Shown here: positions 50,023-59,005 of the stretch, piece by piece
How positions within the stretch are numbered: the first letter of the stretch is position 1
How the letters are laid out: each line of letters opens with the position of its first letter
Origin: Flavobacterium sp. ov086
Lineage (GTDB): Bacteria > Bacteroidota > Bacteroidia > Flavobacteriales > Flavobacteriaceae
NCBI RefSeq assembly: GCF_900187965.1
Contig: NZ_FZNL01000020.1
Coordinates: forward strand, 1 to 64,000
Direction: 5' to 3'
DNA length: 64,000 bases
Made by a program: the position numbers and the translations under genes
Notes under the pieces: generated by a model
Told to the model about the DNA's origin: nothing
Databases searched by the model: none
Seen by the model: only the letters and a program-made list of their open reading frames with translations

Positions 50023-51135
50023 ATGGAAATTACAGCAGCAATAGTTGGTGAAAAAGGCAGTGATTTTAAACTTAGTAAAGTGCTTCTTGATGAGCCGGGC
50101 TTAGAGGAAGTATTAGTTAGAATTGTAGCAACGGGTATCTGTCATACAGATTTGGTAGCACGTGATTTTATCATGGGGTCGCCAAATTTTCCGGTTATAC
50201 TTGGCCATGAAGGTGCGGGTATAATAGAGAAGATTGGTGAAGATGTGCATCACCTCAAAGTGGGTGACCATGTGGTGCTTACTTATGGTTATTGCGGAGA
50301 ATGCGAGATATGCCGCAGCGGAACTCCTGCGTATTGTTATGAATTTTTCCAAAGGAATTTCTCAGGTGCCCGCGTTGATGGATCCCACAGCCATCATGAT
50401 CATGACCACAAACCAATTAATGATAATTTCTTTTCACAATCCTCTTTTGCAACCTATTCTATTGCTCATAAAAATAATGTGATTGCAGTGCCTAAAGATG
50501 CGCCTTTAGAAATTTTAGGTCCCTTGGGCTGTGGTATACAAACAGGATCCGGAGCCATAATCAACACCTTAAAAGTTAAAGTAGGGAGCTCGGTGGTTAT
50601 ATCGGGTACTGGCGCGGTTGGACTTTCTGCTGTTATGGCGGCAAAAGCCAGTTCTGCAACTACTATCATCGCAGTAGATATCAACGATGAGCGATTGGAA
50701 TTCTCTAAAGAGCTGGGGGCAACCCATACGATAAACAGTATGAGAGAGAATGTCCAGGAACGCATTAGAGAAATACTGCCCAATGGTGTTCAATATGCTG
50801 TAGATACTACAGGGCGCAATGAGGTTATTAATAACTCACTGGCTGTTTTGGCTCCCGTAGGCGAAATAGCCATAATTGGGGTTGCTACAAAACCATTAGA
50901 ACTTGAAACCAATATCTTTTTGACAAAAGGCTACAAAATTAAATTTGTAAACCAGGGAGACAGTGTGCCACAGGAATTTATTCCTAAACTGATAAAAATG
51001 TATCAGCATGGCCAGTTTCCTTTTGACAAGCTTATTAAAACATATGCTTTTGAAGATATCAATCAGGCGGTTGAAGATTCTGAAAAAGGAAGGACTATTA
51101 AATCGGTACTTTTAATAGGTGATTATAAAGGATAA
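50023..51135 (+). CDS. Zinc-dependent alcohol dehydrogenase, aryl-alcohol type, with His-rich loop
   Basis: A 370-residue MDR alcohol dehydrogenase. Catalytic zinc ligands are C40 (GICHTD), H62-E63 (GHEGAG) and the Cys in GPLGCGIQTG. The structural zinc is held by C91, C94, C97 and C105 (CGECEICRSGTPAYC). The NAD domain starts at VISGTGAVGLSAVMAA. Residues 120-130 form an unusual DGSHSHHDHDHK insertion with five histidines, which could bind extra metal ions. The overall pattern is nearest to aryl/benzyl-alcohol dehydrogenases. It is the sole gene between array promoter 8 and its terminator, although an FMN reductase and esterase follow. Confidence 0.9.
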   Translation: MEITAAIVGEKGSDFKLSKVLLDEPGLEEVLVRIVATGICHTDLVARDFIMGSPNFPVILGHEGAGIIEKIGEDVHHLKVGDHVVLTYGYCGECEICRSGTPAYCYEFFQRNFSGARVDGSHSHHDHDHKPINDNFFSQSSFATYSIAHKNNVIAVPKDAPLEILGPLGCGIQTGSGAIINTLKVKVGSSVVISGTGAVGLSAVMAAKASSATTIIAVDINDERLEFSKELGATHTINSMRENVQERIREILPNGVQYAVDTTGRNEVINNSLAVLAPVGEIAIIGVATKPLELETNIFLTKGYKIKFVNQGDSVPQEFIPKLIKMYQHGQFPFDKLIKTYAFEDINQAVEDSEKGRTIKSVLLIGDYKG

Positions 51136-51142
51136 TTAATTG

Positions 51143-51172
51143 AAAGAATGCCGGGTCACCGGCATTCTTTTG
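51143..51172 (+). terminator. Terminator after the alcohol dehydrogenase
   Basis: AAAGAATGCCGG pairs with CCGGCATTCTTT around a 4-base loop, an exact 12-bp stem (51143-51170). It would also work in the opposite direction. Confidence 0.88.
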
Positions 51173-51244
51173 TAAATACAATAAGTAAACCATAGTATTG
51201 AAAAATACTGCCCAGAGGTTATTAATAAATAAAAACACTAAATC

Positions 51245-51802
51245 ATGAGCAAAGTAATTGGTATAATCGCAGGAAGCCTGCGTAAAGAATCGTTTTCAAA
51301 AAAATTAGGTAAAGCTATATTGGCTATGGCACCCGAAGGTTATGAGTTTAAAACAATCAGGCTCGATGACCTGCCGGTATACAATCAGGATTTTGATGAT
51401 GATCATAAAGTCCCGCCAGCCTATAGCTCTTTTAGGGATGAGGTAAAGCAACTGGACGGCTTTATTTTTATTACACCCGAATACAACAGGTCTGTACCGG
51501 CTGTACTTAAAAATGCGCTTGATGTTGGCTCACGTCCTTATGGTAAAAGTGTCTGGGATGGTAAGCCAGGGGCAATTTTTAGTAATTCCCCGGGTGCCGT
51601 AGGAGGTTTTGGGGCCAATCATCATTTAAGACAAAGCCTTGTATTTTTAAACATACCTGTTATGCAGCAGCCCGAGGTTTACCTTGCCAAGGTTAATGAA
51701 CTTTTTGATGAAGACGGGATAATTAAAGAAGGGGGGACAAAAGACTTTATTAAAAACGCAGTTGATAGTTACATAGTATGGTTTAATCAAAACGCAAAAT
51801 AA
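51245..51802 (+). CDS. NADPH-dependent FMN reductase (ChrR/azoreductase-like)
   Basis: A 185-residue flavodoxin-fold reductase. The phosphate-binding loop of FMN is GSLRKESFSKKL (about residues 10-21), FITPEYNRSVPAVLKNALD (about 76-94) is the family signature, and NSPGAVGGFGANHHLRQ lies near 118-134. Such enzymes reduce quinones, azo dyes or chromate and protect from redox stress. It starts 109 bases after the dehydrogenase, beyond a strong terminator, so it probably has its own promoter; no array boxes were seen. The esterase gene follows after 61 bases. Confidence 0.88.
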   Translation: MSKVIGIIAGSLRKESFSKKLGKAILAMAPEGYEFKTIRLDDLPVYNQDFDDDHKVPPAYSSFRDEVKQLDGFIFITPEYNRSVPAVLKNALDVGSRPYGKSVWDGKPGAIFSNSPGAVGGFGANHHLRQSLVFLNIPVMQQPEVYLAKVNELFDEDGIIKEGGTKDFIKNAVDSYIVWFNQNAK

Positions 51803-51863
51803 TTCTAAAGACCATAGGCACAGGTTATAACCTGGAGTAGATAATAGCCATAAAATAACAAGT

Positions 51864-52748
51864 ATGAAAATAAAGGATGTAGTAATTATAATCTTTGTGT
51901 GCCTTATAAATAATGGGGTTTTTGCTCAGCAAAACATAACCTTAACCATTCAAGGAAAAACGGCGGAGAAGTCCCAAAACAAAGAGCAGACCATAATACC
52001 TGATCCTAAATCAGGAAGCAGGATCGTATTTAATGTAACGAGCCCCTCGCTTAGTATTTACAAGCCTGAGAAGGGTAATTCAAATGGTATAGGTGTTTTA
52101 GTGTGCCCTGGAGGAGCATTTCATATACTGGCTTATGATGATGAAGGTGTCACTATCGCAAAGGAATTAGCTGCTAAAGGATACACAGCGGCAGTATTAA
52201 AGTACAGGCTGGTACCGGTGGATTCAAAAGATCCTTTTGGCAAGTTAAGTCAATACGCTAAGAATTTTGAGGTCTTGGAGTCCATTATGGCCCCTGTGGT
52301 ACCTCTGGCAATTGAAGACGGTAAAACTGCGATGAAGTATTTAAAGCAGAATGCGGGGGCATTAGGCTTTGAGGCTACAAAAGTAGGGGTTATTGGCTTT
52401 TCTGCGGGCGGGACTATAGCGGCAGCCCTTGCAGTAGACCCAGATCCACAAGTTCAGCCATTATTTAGCGCTCCAATTTATCCATATTTAAACCCTGTAA
52501 TCGATACAGCAGTTCCGGCTCTTGCACCACCTTTGTTTGTTGCTGTTACCCAGGATGATGATTTTGGTTTTGATCTCAATTCCCTTAAATTATACCAACG
52601 ATGGAAATCTGCCAATGGGCTTGCTGAATTGCATGTGTATTCTAAAGGACATCATGGCTTTGCGAGCAAAAAACAGCAGCTTCCTGTTGATCAATGGATG
52701 GATAGCTTTACAGGGTGGCTTGTATCGATGGGATATGGTTCTAATTAA
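51864..52748 (+). CDS. Secreted alpha/beta hydrolase, acetylesterase-like
   Basis: A 294-residue serine hydrolase with signal peptide (ending GVFAQ, about residue 21). The oxyanion loop is CPGGAFH, the nucleophile elbow is GFSAGG, the acid is in TQDDDFG, and the His is in SKGHHGFA. It is clearly related in length and motif order to the esterase at 7035-7922, so the window holds two paralogues in different contexts: one with glycosidases, this one with redox enzymes. The preference for acetylated sugars is inferred from the family. Confidence 0.82.
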   Translation: MKIKDVVIIIFVCLINNGVFAQQNITLTIQGKTAEKSQNKEQTIIPDPKSGSRIVFNVTSPSLSIYKPEKGNSNGIGVLVCPGGAFHILAYDDEGVTIAKELAAKGYTAAVLKYRLVPVDSKDPFGKLSQYAKNFEVLESIMAPVVPLAIEDGKTAMKYLKQNAGALGFEATKVGVIGFSAGGTIAAALAVDPDPQVQPLFSAPIYPYLNPVIDTAVPALAPPLFVAVTQDDDFGFDLNSLKLYQRWKSANGLAELHVYSKGHHGFASKKQQLPVDQWMDSFTGWLVSMGYGSN

Positions 52749-52751
52749 TAA

Positions 52752-53639
52752 TTATAATTTTTTATATTCTGTAGGAGAGACCCCGGCATATTGTTTAAAG
52801 AATCTGCTAAAATGAAATTGATTTTCAAAGTGGAGCCTGCTGGCGATCTCTTTTACAGAAAGTATATTTTCATTTAGGACTACTTTGGCCTCAAGAATTA
52901 CCATCTCAATGATAAATTGGCGTGCTGTTTTACCGGTTTTTCGTTTTAGTAATTGGGTCAGGTACTTTTCATTGATATTTAACTTTTCTGCATAAAAGCT
53001 TACTTCCCTATGCGAAAGGTAATGTTGGGATAACAATTTTATAAATCTGTAGATTAGGCTTGCAGAGAGTTTCTTATCTACGGGGATTTCGTCATAGTAC
53101 TGTTTAACTTTTAAAAGTGCTGCTCTGAAAAGATTTCGGATTACCTCATCATCATTGATGCGGTATGAATCTGCGTTTAACAGGGTATGGATTATTTTAG
53201 TTAGTTCAAGGAGCAAGGCATGGTCGCTTTGAGTTACTTTACTCAAAGCGACCATGCCTTCTTTGAGAAAGTTAGCCACATTAAAGTATTTACCTAGTAT
53301 TCCGGCCTCAGTGAGGAATTCTGATGTAAAGAGCAGTGAGATAAAATGTACATTATCACCTTCCCAGAGCATTTCACGAATAGCGTAAGGGGGAACAATG
53401 AGTACTTCTTTTGCAGTCAATTCGTATTCAAAGAAATTGACTTTTATTTTCATGCTGTCCTTAATGACAAGTATTACCGAAAAATGGCCTGAACGGAAAG
53501 GCTTGTTTCGTATGAAATCACTATTGTGGTGGCTTGAATCATATACCAGAAGATCCGGCTGCCGGTGTTGTAAACCAATGTCCTGGCGGATAGCGGGAAT
53601 ATCTATGTTTCTATATGTACTTTCAGTAGGGATCTCCAT
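52752..53639 (-). CDS. AraC-family transcriptional regulator, divergent from the efflux operon
   Basis: A 295-residue regulator with an N-terminal cupin-like domain (about residues 20-110; HFSVILVIKDSMKIKVNF and EVLIVPPYAIREML) and a C-terminal double HTH (about 195-295; NEKYLTQLLKRKTGKTARQFI and HFENQFHFSRFFKQYAGVSPTEYKKL). It is divergently oriented to the TolC-HlyD-MFS operon at 53860, an arrangement typical of drug-responsive regulation. The 220-base divergent region contains a -7-like GAACTTTG at 53838-53845, without the palindromic boxes seen elsewhere. It is convergent with the esterase, with a 3-base gap. Confidence 0.9.
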   Translation of the reverse strand: MEIPTESTYRNIDIPAIRQDIGLQHRQPDLLVYDSSHHNSDFIRNKPFRSGHFSVILVIKDSMKIKVNFFEYELTAKEVLIVPPYAIREMLWEGDNVHFISLLFTSEFLTEAGILGKYFNVANFLKEGMVALSKVTQSDHALLLELTKIIHTLLNADSYRINDDEVIRNLFRAALLKVKQYYDEIPVDKKLSASLIYRFIKLLSQHYLSHREVSFYAEKLNINEKYLTQLLKRKTGKTARQFIIEMVILEAKVVLNENILSVKEIASRLHFENQFHFSRFFKQYAGVSPTEYKKL

Positions 53640-53859
53640 TAGGTAATCTATATTATTTATATATCCTTTGTATATTTTTTATTTTCCTTTACAGTATGAT
53701 AAAAGTAACTATCTTGCTGTTATGTTGGTTTTTATTTTAAAATATACTTAAAAACAAAGTTACTAATTTTTGATGAATAATAACTTTTAGATATATTATT
53801 GTTTCTTTTAGCTATTGCCCAGAGCCATTAGTATGGTGAACTTTGCCTATTAGAAAACT

Positions 53860-55200
53860 ATGATGATGCAGCTATATTCTATAACTAAAAAAGTAGTCCT
53901 TTATTTATTTCTTTCACATGGCTCAATGGTGATGGCTCAACAAGATTCGCTAAAAATTTCATTGGGAGAGCTATTCAAAATGGCCGATGCTGGCAATAAG
54001 CAAATTAAGTTAAGCAATGCGCTTTTGGAGAGATCCCAGGTGGTAGTGCGTGATAAGAAAAATGACCGCCTCCCTACAGTAGGTGTAAACGGGTCAGTAG
54101 GCTATCTTACAAATGTGGGTGTTATTGGCTTGGGTACTATGAATTCCGGTTTTTATGACATGCCTCATTTTTCAAATTCGTATGCCCTTCAGGCAGGTTT
54201 GGTACTTTATTCGGGAGGAAAAGTTACAACTGCCATTGATATGGCAAAAATTGAAAATCGTATTGCCGGGCTGGACTTAACAAGAGACAGTCAAAGTATC
54301 AGATTGATGCTAACAGGATATTTTCTTGATCTTTATAAGGGATACAACCAAAAAAAAGTATTTGAGAAGAATATCACTTTAGGGCGTGATCTTTTAAAGA
54401 AGATTACCAACCGCTACCAATCAGGTGCTGCTTTAAAGAGCGATTTGATACGCAATGAATTACTGGTTTCTACTTATGAACTGGCGCTTTCCAAACTAAC
54501 GGACCGTATTGCCATTACCAACTATAATATTATCAGTATGCTTGCCCTTGCCCAGGGTACGGTTTTGATTCCTCAGGCTGTAGAAATACCCCAGGCATCG
54601 GCTGAGCTCATAGGCAACGATAGTATTGAAAAAGTTATAAAGACTGCACTTGCCGGCAATGCTGATTATCAGAAATATGCCCTGCGTGTTGCTTTGGCTC
54701 AAAAAAGAAAGCAACTGGTAAAATCTTCTGATTATCCTCAAATTGATCTTTTTGTCAATTCTACTTTTGCCCGACCTTATACCTTTGATATACCGGCAAA
54801 AGATATTTATGCCTATAATAATGCTATTGGCTTAAGGGTAAGCTATTCTCTTAGTAATTTATATCAGAGTGGCAGAAAAAAAGATATTGCCCAGAGCGAT
54901 ATCAGTATTGCAACACTTACGCAAGAGTTAGCCAAAGAATCTTTAAGCAGGGAGGTAAATAGTGGTTTTATAAACCTCAAGCAGTCATTTAACCAACTCA
55001 ATACTTTATACAAACAACAGGAACTGGCACAGGAAAACTACAAAAGGATAGCTGATAGTTATCTGGAACAGCTAACGCTTAACACAGAGGTTACCGATGC
55101 CAGCAATCAAAGGCTGGAAGCCGATCTTAGGGTTACTGATGCGCAGGCTGAGATACTGTTTAATTATTTCCAGCTCTTAAAAAGCCTGGGACAACTTTAA
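53860..55200 (+). CDS. TolC-family outer-membrane efflux protein
   Basis: A 446-residue outer-membrane channel component with signal peptide (MVMAQ end, about residue 27) and the two OEP repeats of long coiled-coil helices. The first is around LKISLGELFKMADAGNKQIKLSNALLE, and the second ends QRLEADLRVTDAQAEILFNYFQLLKSLGQ. It is the first gene of a tripartite efflux operon, 9 bases before the HlyD-type adaptor. The likely trimer would link the inner-membrane pump to the outside. Confidence 0.9.
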   Translation: MMMQLYSITKKVVLYLFLSHGSMVMAQQDSLKISLGELFKMADAGNKQIKLSNALLERSQVVVRDKKNDRLPTVGVNGSVGYLTNVGVIGLGTMNSGFYDMPHFSNSYALQAGLVLYSGGKVTTAIDMAKIENRIAGLDLTRDSQSIRLMLTGYFLDLYKGYNQKKVFEKNITLGRDLLKKITNRYQSGAALKSDLIRNELLVSTYELALSKLTDRIAITNYNIISMLALAQGTVLIPQAVEIPQASAELIGNDSIEKVIKTALAGNADYQKYALRVALAQKRKQLVKSSDYPQIDLFVNSTFARPYTFDIPAKDIYAYNNAIGLRVSYSLSNLYQSGRKKDIAQSDISIATLTQELAKESLSREVNSGFINLKQSFNQLNTLYKQQELAQENYKRIADSYLEQLTLNTEVTDASNQRLEADLRVTDAQAEILFNYFQLLKSLGQL

Positions 55201-55209
55201 TCTTATTTT

Positions 55210-56259
55210 ATGAAGAATCATCAAAGACAGGCAATGAACAAGACCACCATTATTTTTCGCCTTTTTATGGGTTTGTTGGCTATAGTAGTACTTATACTTA
55301 CAGGGGTTTATTTTCTTAATTTTGATCAGGGACGCTCTACGGATGATGCCCAGGTACAACAGCTTTTAACACCGGTTAATGCCCGGGTGGGCGGTTATAT
55401 AAAAAGGGTTTATTTTAAAGAATTTCAGTGGGTAAATAAAGGCGATACTTTGGTTGTAATCGATGATACCGATTACAGAGCGCAGAAGGAGCTTGCCCAG
55501 GCCGCACTGATGGACGCCGAAGCAGGGAAAAAGGTAACTGTATCGGGTGTTAATACACTTGCCAATGGGGTTGCTGTTTCTGCAGCACGTACAGCCGAGG
55601 TAAAGGCAAAATTATGGAATGCCGAGAAAAACTTTAAGCGATATGCGACATTGCTGGAAAAGGAGTCGGTAACACAGCAACAGTTTGATCAGGTGAAGAG
55701 TGATTATCAAGCCTTGAAGGCTCAGGTTGAAACATTGGAAAGAGCTCGTGTTGGCAGCACTTTGACGGTTCAGGAAGGTAATGGCAGGGTTTTGGTTAAC
55801 CAGGCTGCACTTAAGAGGGCGCAAGTGCAATTAAACATAGCCAGTATTAATCTGGGTTATACCGTTATTACTGCAGCCTGTGATGGTTATCTGGGCAGAA
55901 AAACCATAACCGAAGGACAGTTGGTACAAGCCGGCCAGCAACTCAATACAATAATTGACAACGAGAATAAATGGATCACGGCCAATTTTAAAGAAAGACA
56001 ACTATCGGGGATAAAAGTGGGACAAAAGGTTAAAATTAGTATAGATGGGATACCCGGGACTATCATATGGGGAAGGATAGGGGCATTTGCCTCGGCTACC
56101 GGAGCGGTATATTCCATGGTACCGGTTGATAACGCAACAGGCAATTTTGTAAAGATACAGCAGCGCATACCGGTACGTATCGAAATAGAACGTAATACCA
56201 GTGCCGGTATCCTTTCACAACTCAGAGCCGGTATGAACGCAGTAGTAACAGTACAATAG
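55210..56259 (+). CDS. HlyD/EmrA-family membrane-fusion protein
   Basis: A 349-residue periplasmic adaptor. It has one N-terminal membrane anchor (about residues 12-36; FRLFMGLLAIVVLILTGVYFL), a first lipoyl half (DDAQVQQLLTPVNARVGGYIKRVYFKE), a helical hairpin (about 95-200) and a second lipoyl half with YTVITAACDGYLGR, then a beta-barrel domain ending in LRAGMNAVVTV. It connects the MFS pump to TolC. Six bases separate it from the MFS gene. A second Met at residue 9 (55234) is an alternative start. Confidence 0.92.
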   Translation: MKNHQRQAMNKTTIIFRLFMGLLAIVVLILTGVYFLNFDQGRSTDDAQVQQLLTPVNARVGGYIKRVYFKEFQWVNKGDTLVVIDDTDYRAQKELAQAALMDAEAGKKVTVSGVNTLANGVAVSAARTAEVKAKLWNAEKNFKRYATLLEKESVTQQQFDQVKSDYQALKAQVETLERARVGSTLTVQEGNGRVLVNQAALKRAQVQLNIASINLGYTVITAACDGYLGRKTITEGQLVQAGQQLNTIIDNENKWITANFKERQLSGIKVGQKVKISIDGIPGTIIWGRIGAFASATGAVYSMVPVDNATGNFVKIQQRIPVRIEIERNTSAGILSQLRAGMNAVVTVQ

Positions 56260-56265
56260 CAATTT

Positions 56266-57885
56266 ATGGATACTCTTTCAAAACCTACCATTGCAGCTTT
56301 TCATAGTTTTGTCCCACGTCTTGTCAGGATAACATTATTTGTGCTTTTTGCCTTAATATTTCAGTTTTCCAATACCGTCTACCTTAATCTAACGGGTACC
56401 CTTACAGGTGCGAGCCAGATGCTTAAAGAAGACCTGACTTTTTTCTTCCAGATGACTATGGCAGGGCTTTGTTTGGTATTTCCGATGCTTTTTCGGTTTA
56501 AGTTACGGTTTACCTCACGCCAAATTATCACCACAAGTGCTCTAATTGTGGCTGGTATGATGGCCATAGCAATGTACTCAGATTCTATTATACTACTTGC
56601 AACAGCTTCATTTATATTGGGGGCAGCAAAGATGGTGGGGACTTTTGAAACCCTGGTTTCTATTCAGTTGATCATCACTCCTAAAAAAGATTATGGTGTT
56701 TTCTTTAGTGTAGCATTAGGACTTGTGCTGCTCAGCGGACAAGTATCAGGTATCTGGGCTGTGCAGCTTAATTATGATTATGACTGGAGGGCTATATATC
56801 GCATTTTACTGGCAGCTCATGCTGTAATGATTTTACTGGCACAACTGGTATTGCACGATGTACGCGTAGCCAAAAAGTTGCCCTTGTACGGTATTGACTG
56901 GCTTGGTGCATTGTTATGGAGCCTTTTGTTTACTTGTATCACCTACATTTTTAGTTACGGACAGATCATGGACTGGTTCTGGGCAAAGCAGATTAGGGTT
57001 GCTGTTTTCTTATCCTTACTTTTTGCAGTAATTACTTTATTTTGGATGTTTCGCGCTGGAAGGCCCTATATTCACCCGGAGGTATTTAAGATTAAAAGTG
57101 TAAATACAGCAATTTTCATGATCCTGCTCATGCAGCCTTTTTTATCGGCAAGCGTTAGTGTTATGGGCCCCTTTACCATGGGGGTATTACAACTTGATGA
57201 TCTTAACAATGCAGCCTTAAACTGGTATATTGCCTTAGGTATTCTTACAGGCAGCCTCTTTAGCTATGGCTGGTTCAGATGGTATAACGGGCCATTTAAG
57301 CTTTTCTTTGTAATAGCTTTTTCTAGCCTGAGCCTGCATTACATTCTTTTGTATTTTTCCATTGGAAGCTTAGCTGATTCTTCGGTGATTGCCCTGCCTT
57401 ATTTCCTAAGAGGCTTTGGTAATATTCTTTTGTTTACAGGCACCGGAAAGTACATTACGCGTGATGCCGGTCCGGCTATCTTTACACAAGTGCTTTGTTA
57501 TCTGGCTATGGCCAGAAATGCGGTGGGCAGCCTTATTGTGGCCTCGCTTTTGGGTTATGGACAATATACCAGCACCATGGACTTTCATACAAAACTCGCC
57601 GGCAATACCGGTACGTATTCTCCTGAAGTTGCGGCTTTTTATTCTGCCGCTTACAACAAGGCAATCCTTGGAGGAAGCAATACAACAGATAGTGCTATCC
57701 TGGCGGCAAAAGGGCTTTATGGTAAAGTAAACCAACAGGCTGTTCTTTTGGCAGGACGGGAAATTTTCGGCACTATGGCCATAGTGGGACTGAGCATAAT
57801 CCTGCTACTGCTTTTCTGGCATTTTTCCGCGGATATAACACGAAAAATTCCCTCATGGAAAGATATCCGATCCGTAACCAGATAA
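56266..57885 (+). CDS. MFS multidrug transporter (EmrB/DHA2-like)
   Basis: A 539-residue inner-membrane protein with about fourteen hydrophobic segments, the size expected for DHA2-type pumps. Segments include LFVLFALIFQFSNTVYLNLTG, FFQMTMAGLCLVFPMLF and the C-terminal IFGTMAIVGLSIILLLLFWHF. The usual motif A is poorly preserved, so it is a divergent member. With the TolC and HlyD proteins upstream it would form a drug or metabolite exporter spanning both membranes. No terminator was recognised before panB. Confidence 0.85.
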   Translation: MDTLSKPTIAAFHSFVPRLVRITLFVLFALIFQFSNTVYLNLTGTLTGASQMLKEDLTFFFQMTMAGLCLVFPMLFRFKLRFTSRQIITTSALIVAGMMAIAMYSDSIILLATASFILGAAKMVGTFETLVSIQLIITPKKDYGVFFSVALGLVLLSGQVSGIWAVQLNYDYDWRAIYRILLAAHAVMILLAQLVLHDVRVAKKLPLYGIDWLGALLWSLLFTCITYIFSYGQIMDWFWAKQIRVAVFLSLLFAVITLFWMFRAGRPYIHPEVFKIKSVNTAIFMILLMQPFLSASVSVMGPFTMGVLQLDDLNNAALNWYIALGILTGSLFSYGWFRWYNGPFKLFFVIAFSSLSLHYILLYFSIGSLADSSVIALPYFLRGFGNILLFTGTGKYITRDAGPAIFTQVLCYLAMARNAVGSLIVASLLGYGQYTSTMDFHTKLAGNTGTYSPEVAAFYSAAYNKAILGGSNTTDSAILAAKGLYGKVNQQAVLLAGREIFGTMAIVGLSIILLLLFWHFSADITRKIPSWKDIRSVTR

Positions 57886-58014
57886 AATGGATTAATTAAT
57901 TTCTGCTGTTTTACGGGGATTATATATAACCTTTAGGTATGCTTTTATTTCTTTGAGGCATTGCCACAACCAAACAAAAAAACAAAATTTGCCCCTTTTA
58001 AATTTGAGAAAAAT

Positions 58015-58836
58015 ATGTCAGTTACTATAGAACTTAAAAGTAATAAAGTTACCGTCGCGGTAATGCGAAAAATGAAGGCAACAGGAGAAAAAATCAGTAT
58101 GTTAACGGCATATGATTTTACCATGGCCAGTCTTTTAGACCAAGGGGGAGTAGATGTTATACTTGTGGGGGATTCTGCCGGTAATGTAATGGCAGGCTAT
58201 GATACCACGCTGCCGGTTACCCTGGATCAGATGATCTATCATGGGGCGTCTGTACGCCGTGGAGTGAAGCGGGCTTTACTGGTAGTGGATATGCCCTTTG
58301 GGACATGCTGTGGTAACCCTTACGATTCACTGGCTAATGCCGTTGCCATTATGAAAGGTACCGGCGCCGAGGCATTGAAAATTGAAGGCGGTGAAGAGCT
58401 GCTACCTGATATAAAAAAAATTATAGCTGCAGGGATACCTGTTATGGGGCATCTGGGGCTTATGCCACAGTCGGTTCACCGTTATGGAGGCTTTGGTCTT
58501 CGTGCCCAATCGGAAGCTGAGGCCGAGAAATTAAGACGTGACGCATTACTATTACAAGAGGCGGGCTGTTTTGCCATTACCTTGGAAAAAATACCCGCTG
58601 GTCTTGCCGGGGAGATAGCAGCATCATTATCGATACCAATAATAGGTATAGGAGCAGGGGGCAATGTAGACGGGCAGGTACTGGTTGTGCATGATCTGCT
58701 GGGAATGAACCGGGATTTCAGTCCTAAGTTTGTACGAAAGTATGCAGATTTATACAGTATTATAACAGAGGCAGTCTCGGGATACGTTAGTGATGTAAAA
58801 AGCATTAAATTCCCATCTCAAGACGAATGGTATTAA
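58015..58836 (+). CDS. panB: 3-methyl-2-oxobutanoate hydroxymethyltransferase (pantothenate synthesis)
   Basis: A 273-residue enzyme that makes ketopantoate from alpha-ketoisovalerate and methylene-tetrahydrofolate, the first committed step of pantothenate/CoA synthesis. Landmarks are MLTAYDFTMASLLDQ, the Mg2+-binding VGDSAGNV (about D53) and VVDMPFG (about D92), KIEGG, GHLGLMPQSVHRYGG, and the catalytic Glu in ITLEKIPAGLA. The length equals the usual about 270. The open frame extends to a TTG at 57961, but ATG 58015 gives the family N-terminus. It stands 129 bases after the efflux operon. panC and panD are not adjacent. Confidence 0.95.
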   Translation: MSVTIELKSNKVTVAVMRKMKATGEKISMLTAYDFTMASLLDQGGVDVILVGDSAGNVMAGYDTTLPVTLDQMIYHGASVRRGVKRALLVVDMPFGTCCGNPYDSLANAVAIMKGTGAEALKIEGGEELLPDIKKIIAAGIPVMGHLGLMPQSVHRYGGFGLRAQSEAEAEKLRRDALLLQEAGCFAITLEKIPAGLAGEIAASLSIPIIGIGAGGNVDGQVLVVHDLLGMNRDFSPKFVRKYADLYSIITEAVSGYVSDVKSIKFPSQDEWY

Positions 58837-58891
58837 ACTTTTTAAGACGCCCCTTTTATCGTATTTACTAATCCTGCTAAGGACATAATAA

Positions 58892-58942
58892 AAAACTCAG
58901 TTATTCCTAAAATAGCGCTCTATTTGGATATAACTGAGTTTT
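58892..58942. terminator. Long bidirectional hairpin after panB
   Basis: AAAACTCAGTTAT (58892-58904) pairs exactly with ATAACTGAGTTTT (58930-58942). An inner AAATAG/CTATTT helix with small bulges extends the stem. It separates panB from the convergent gene at 59006. Confidence 0.85.
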
Positions 58943-59005
58943 GGAATGAGAGAATAATAGCCACTGAAAATTACTTTTAAAGTAATTAAAACAGCCTTCT
59001 GAGTA

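Noticed and set aside
53838..53845. GAACTTTG before the TolC operon as a tenth array promoter
   Set aside because: The -7 element is good, but the 16-mer at the expected position (53800-53815) shows no palindrome.
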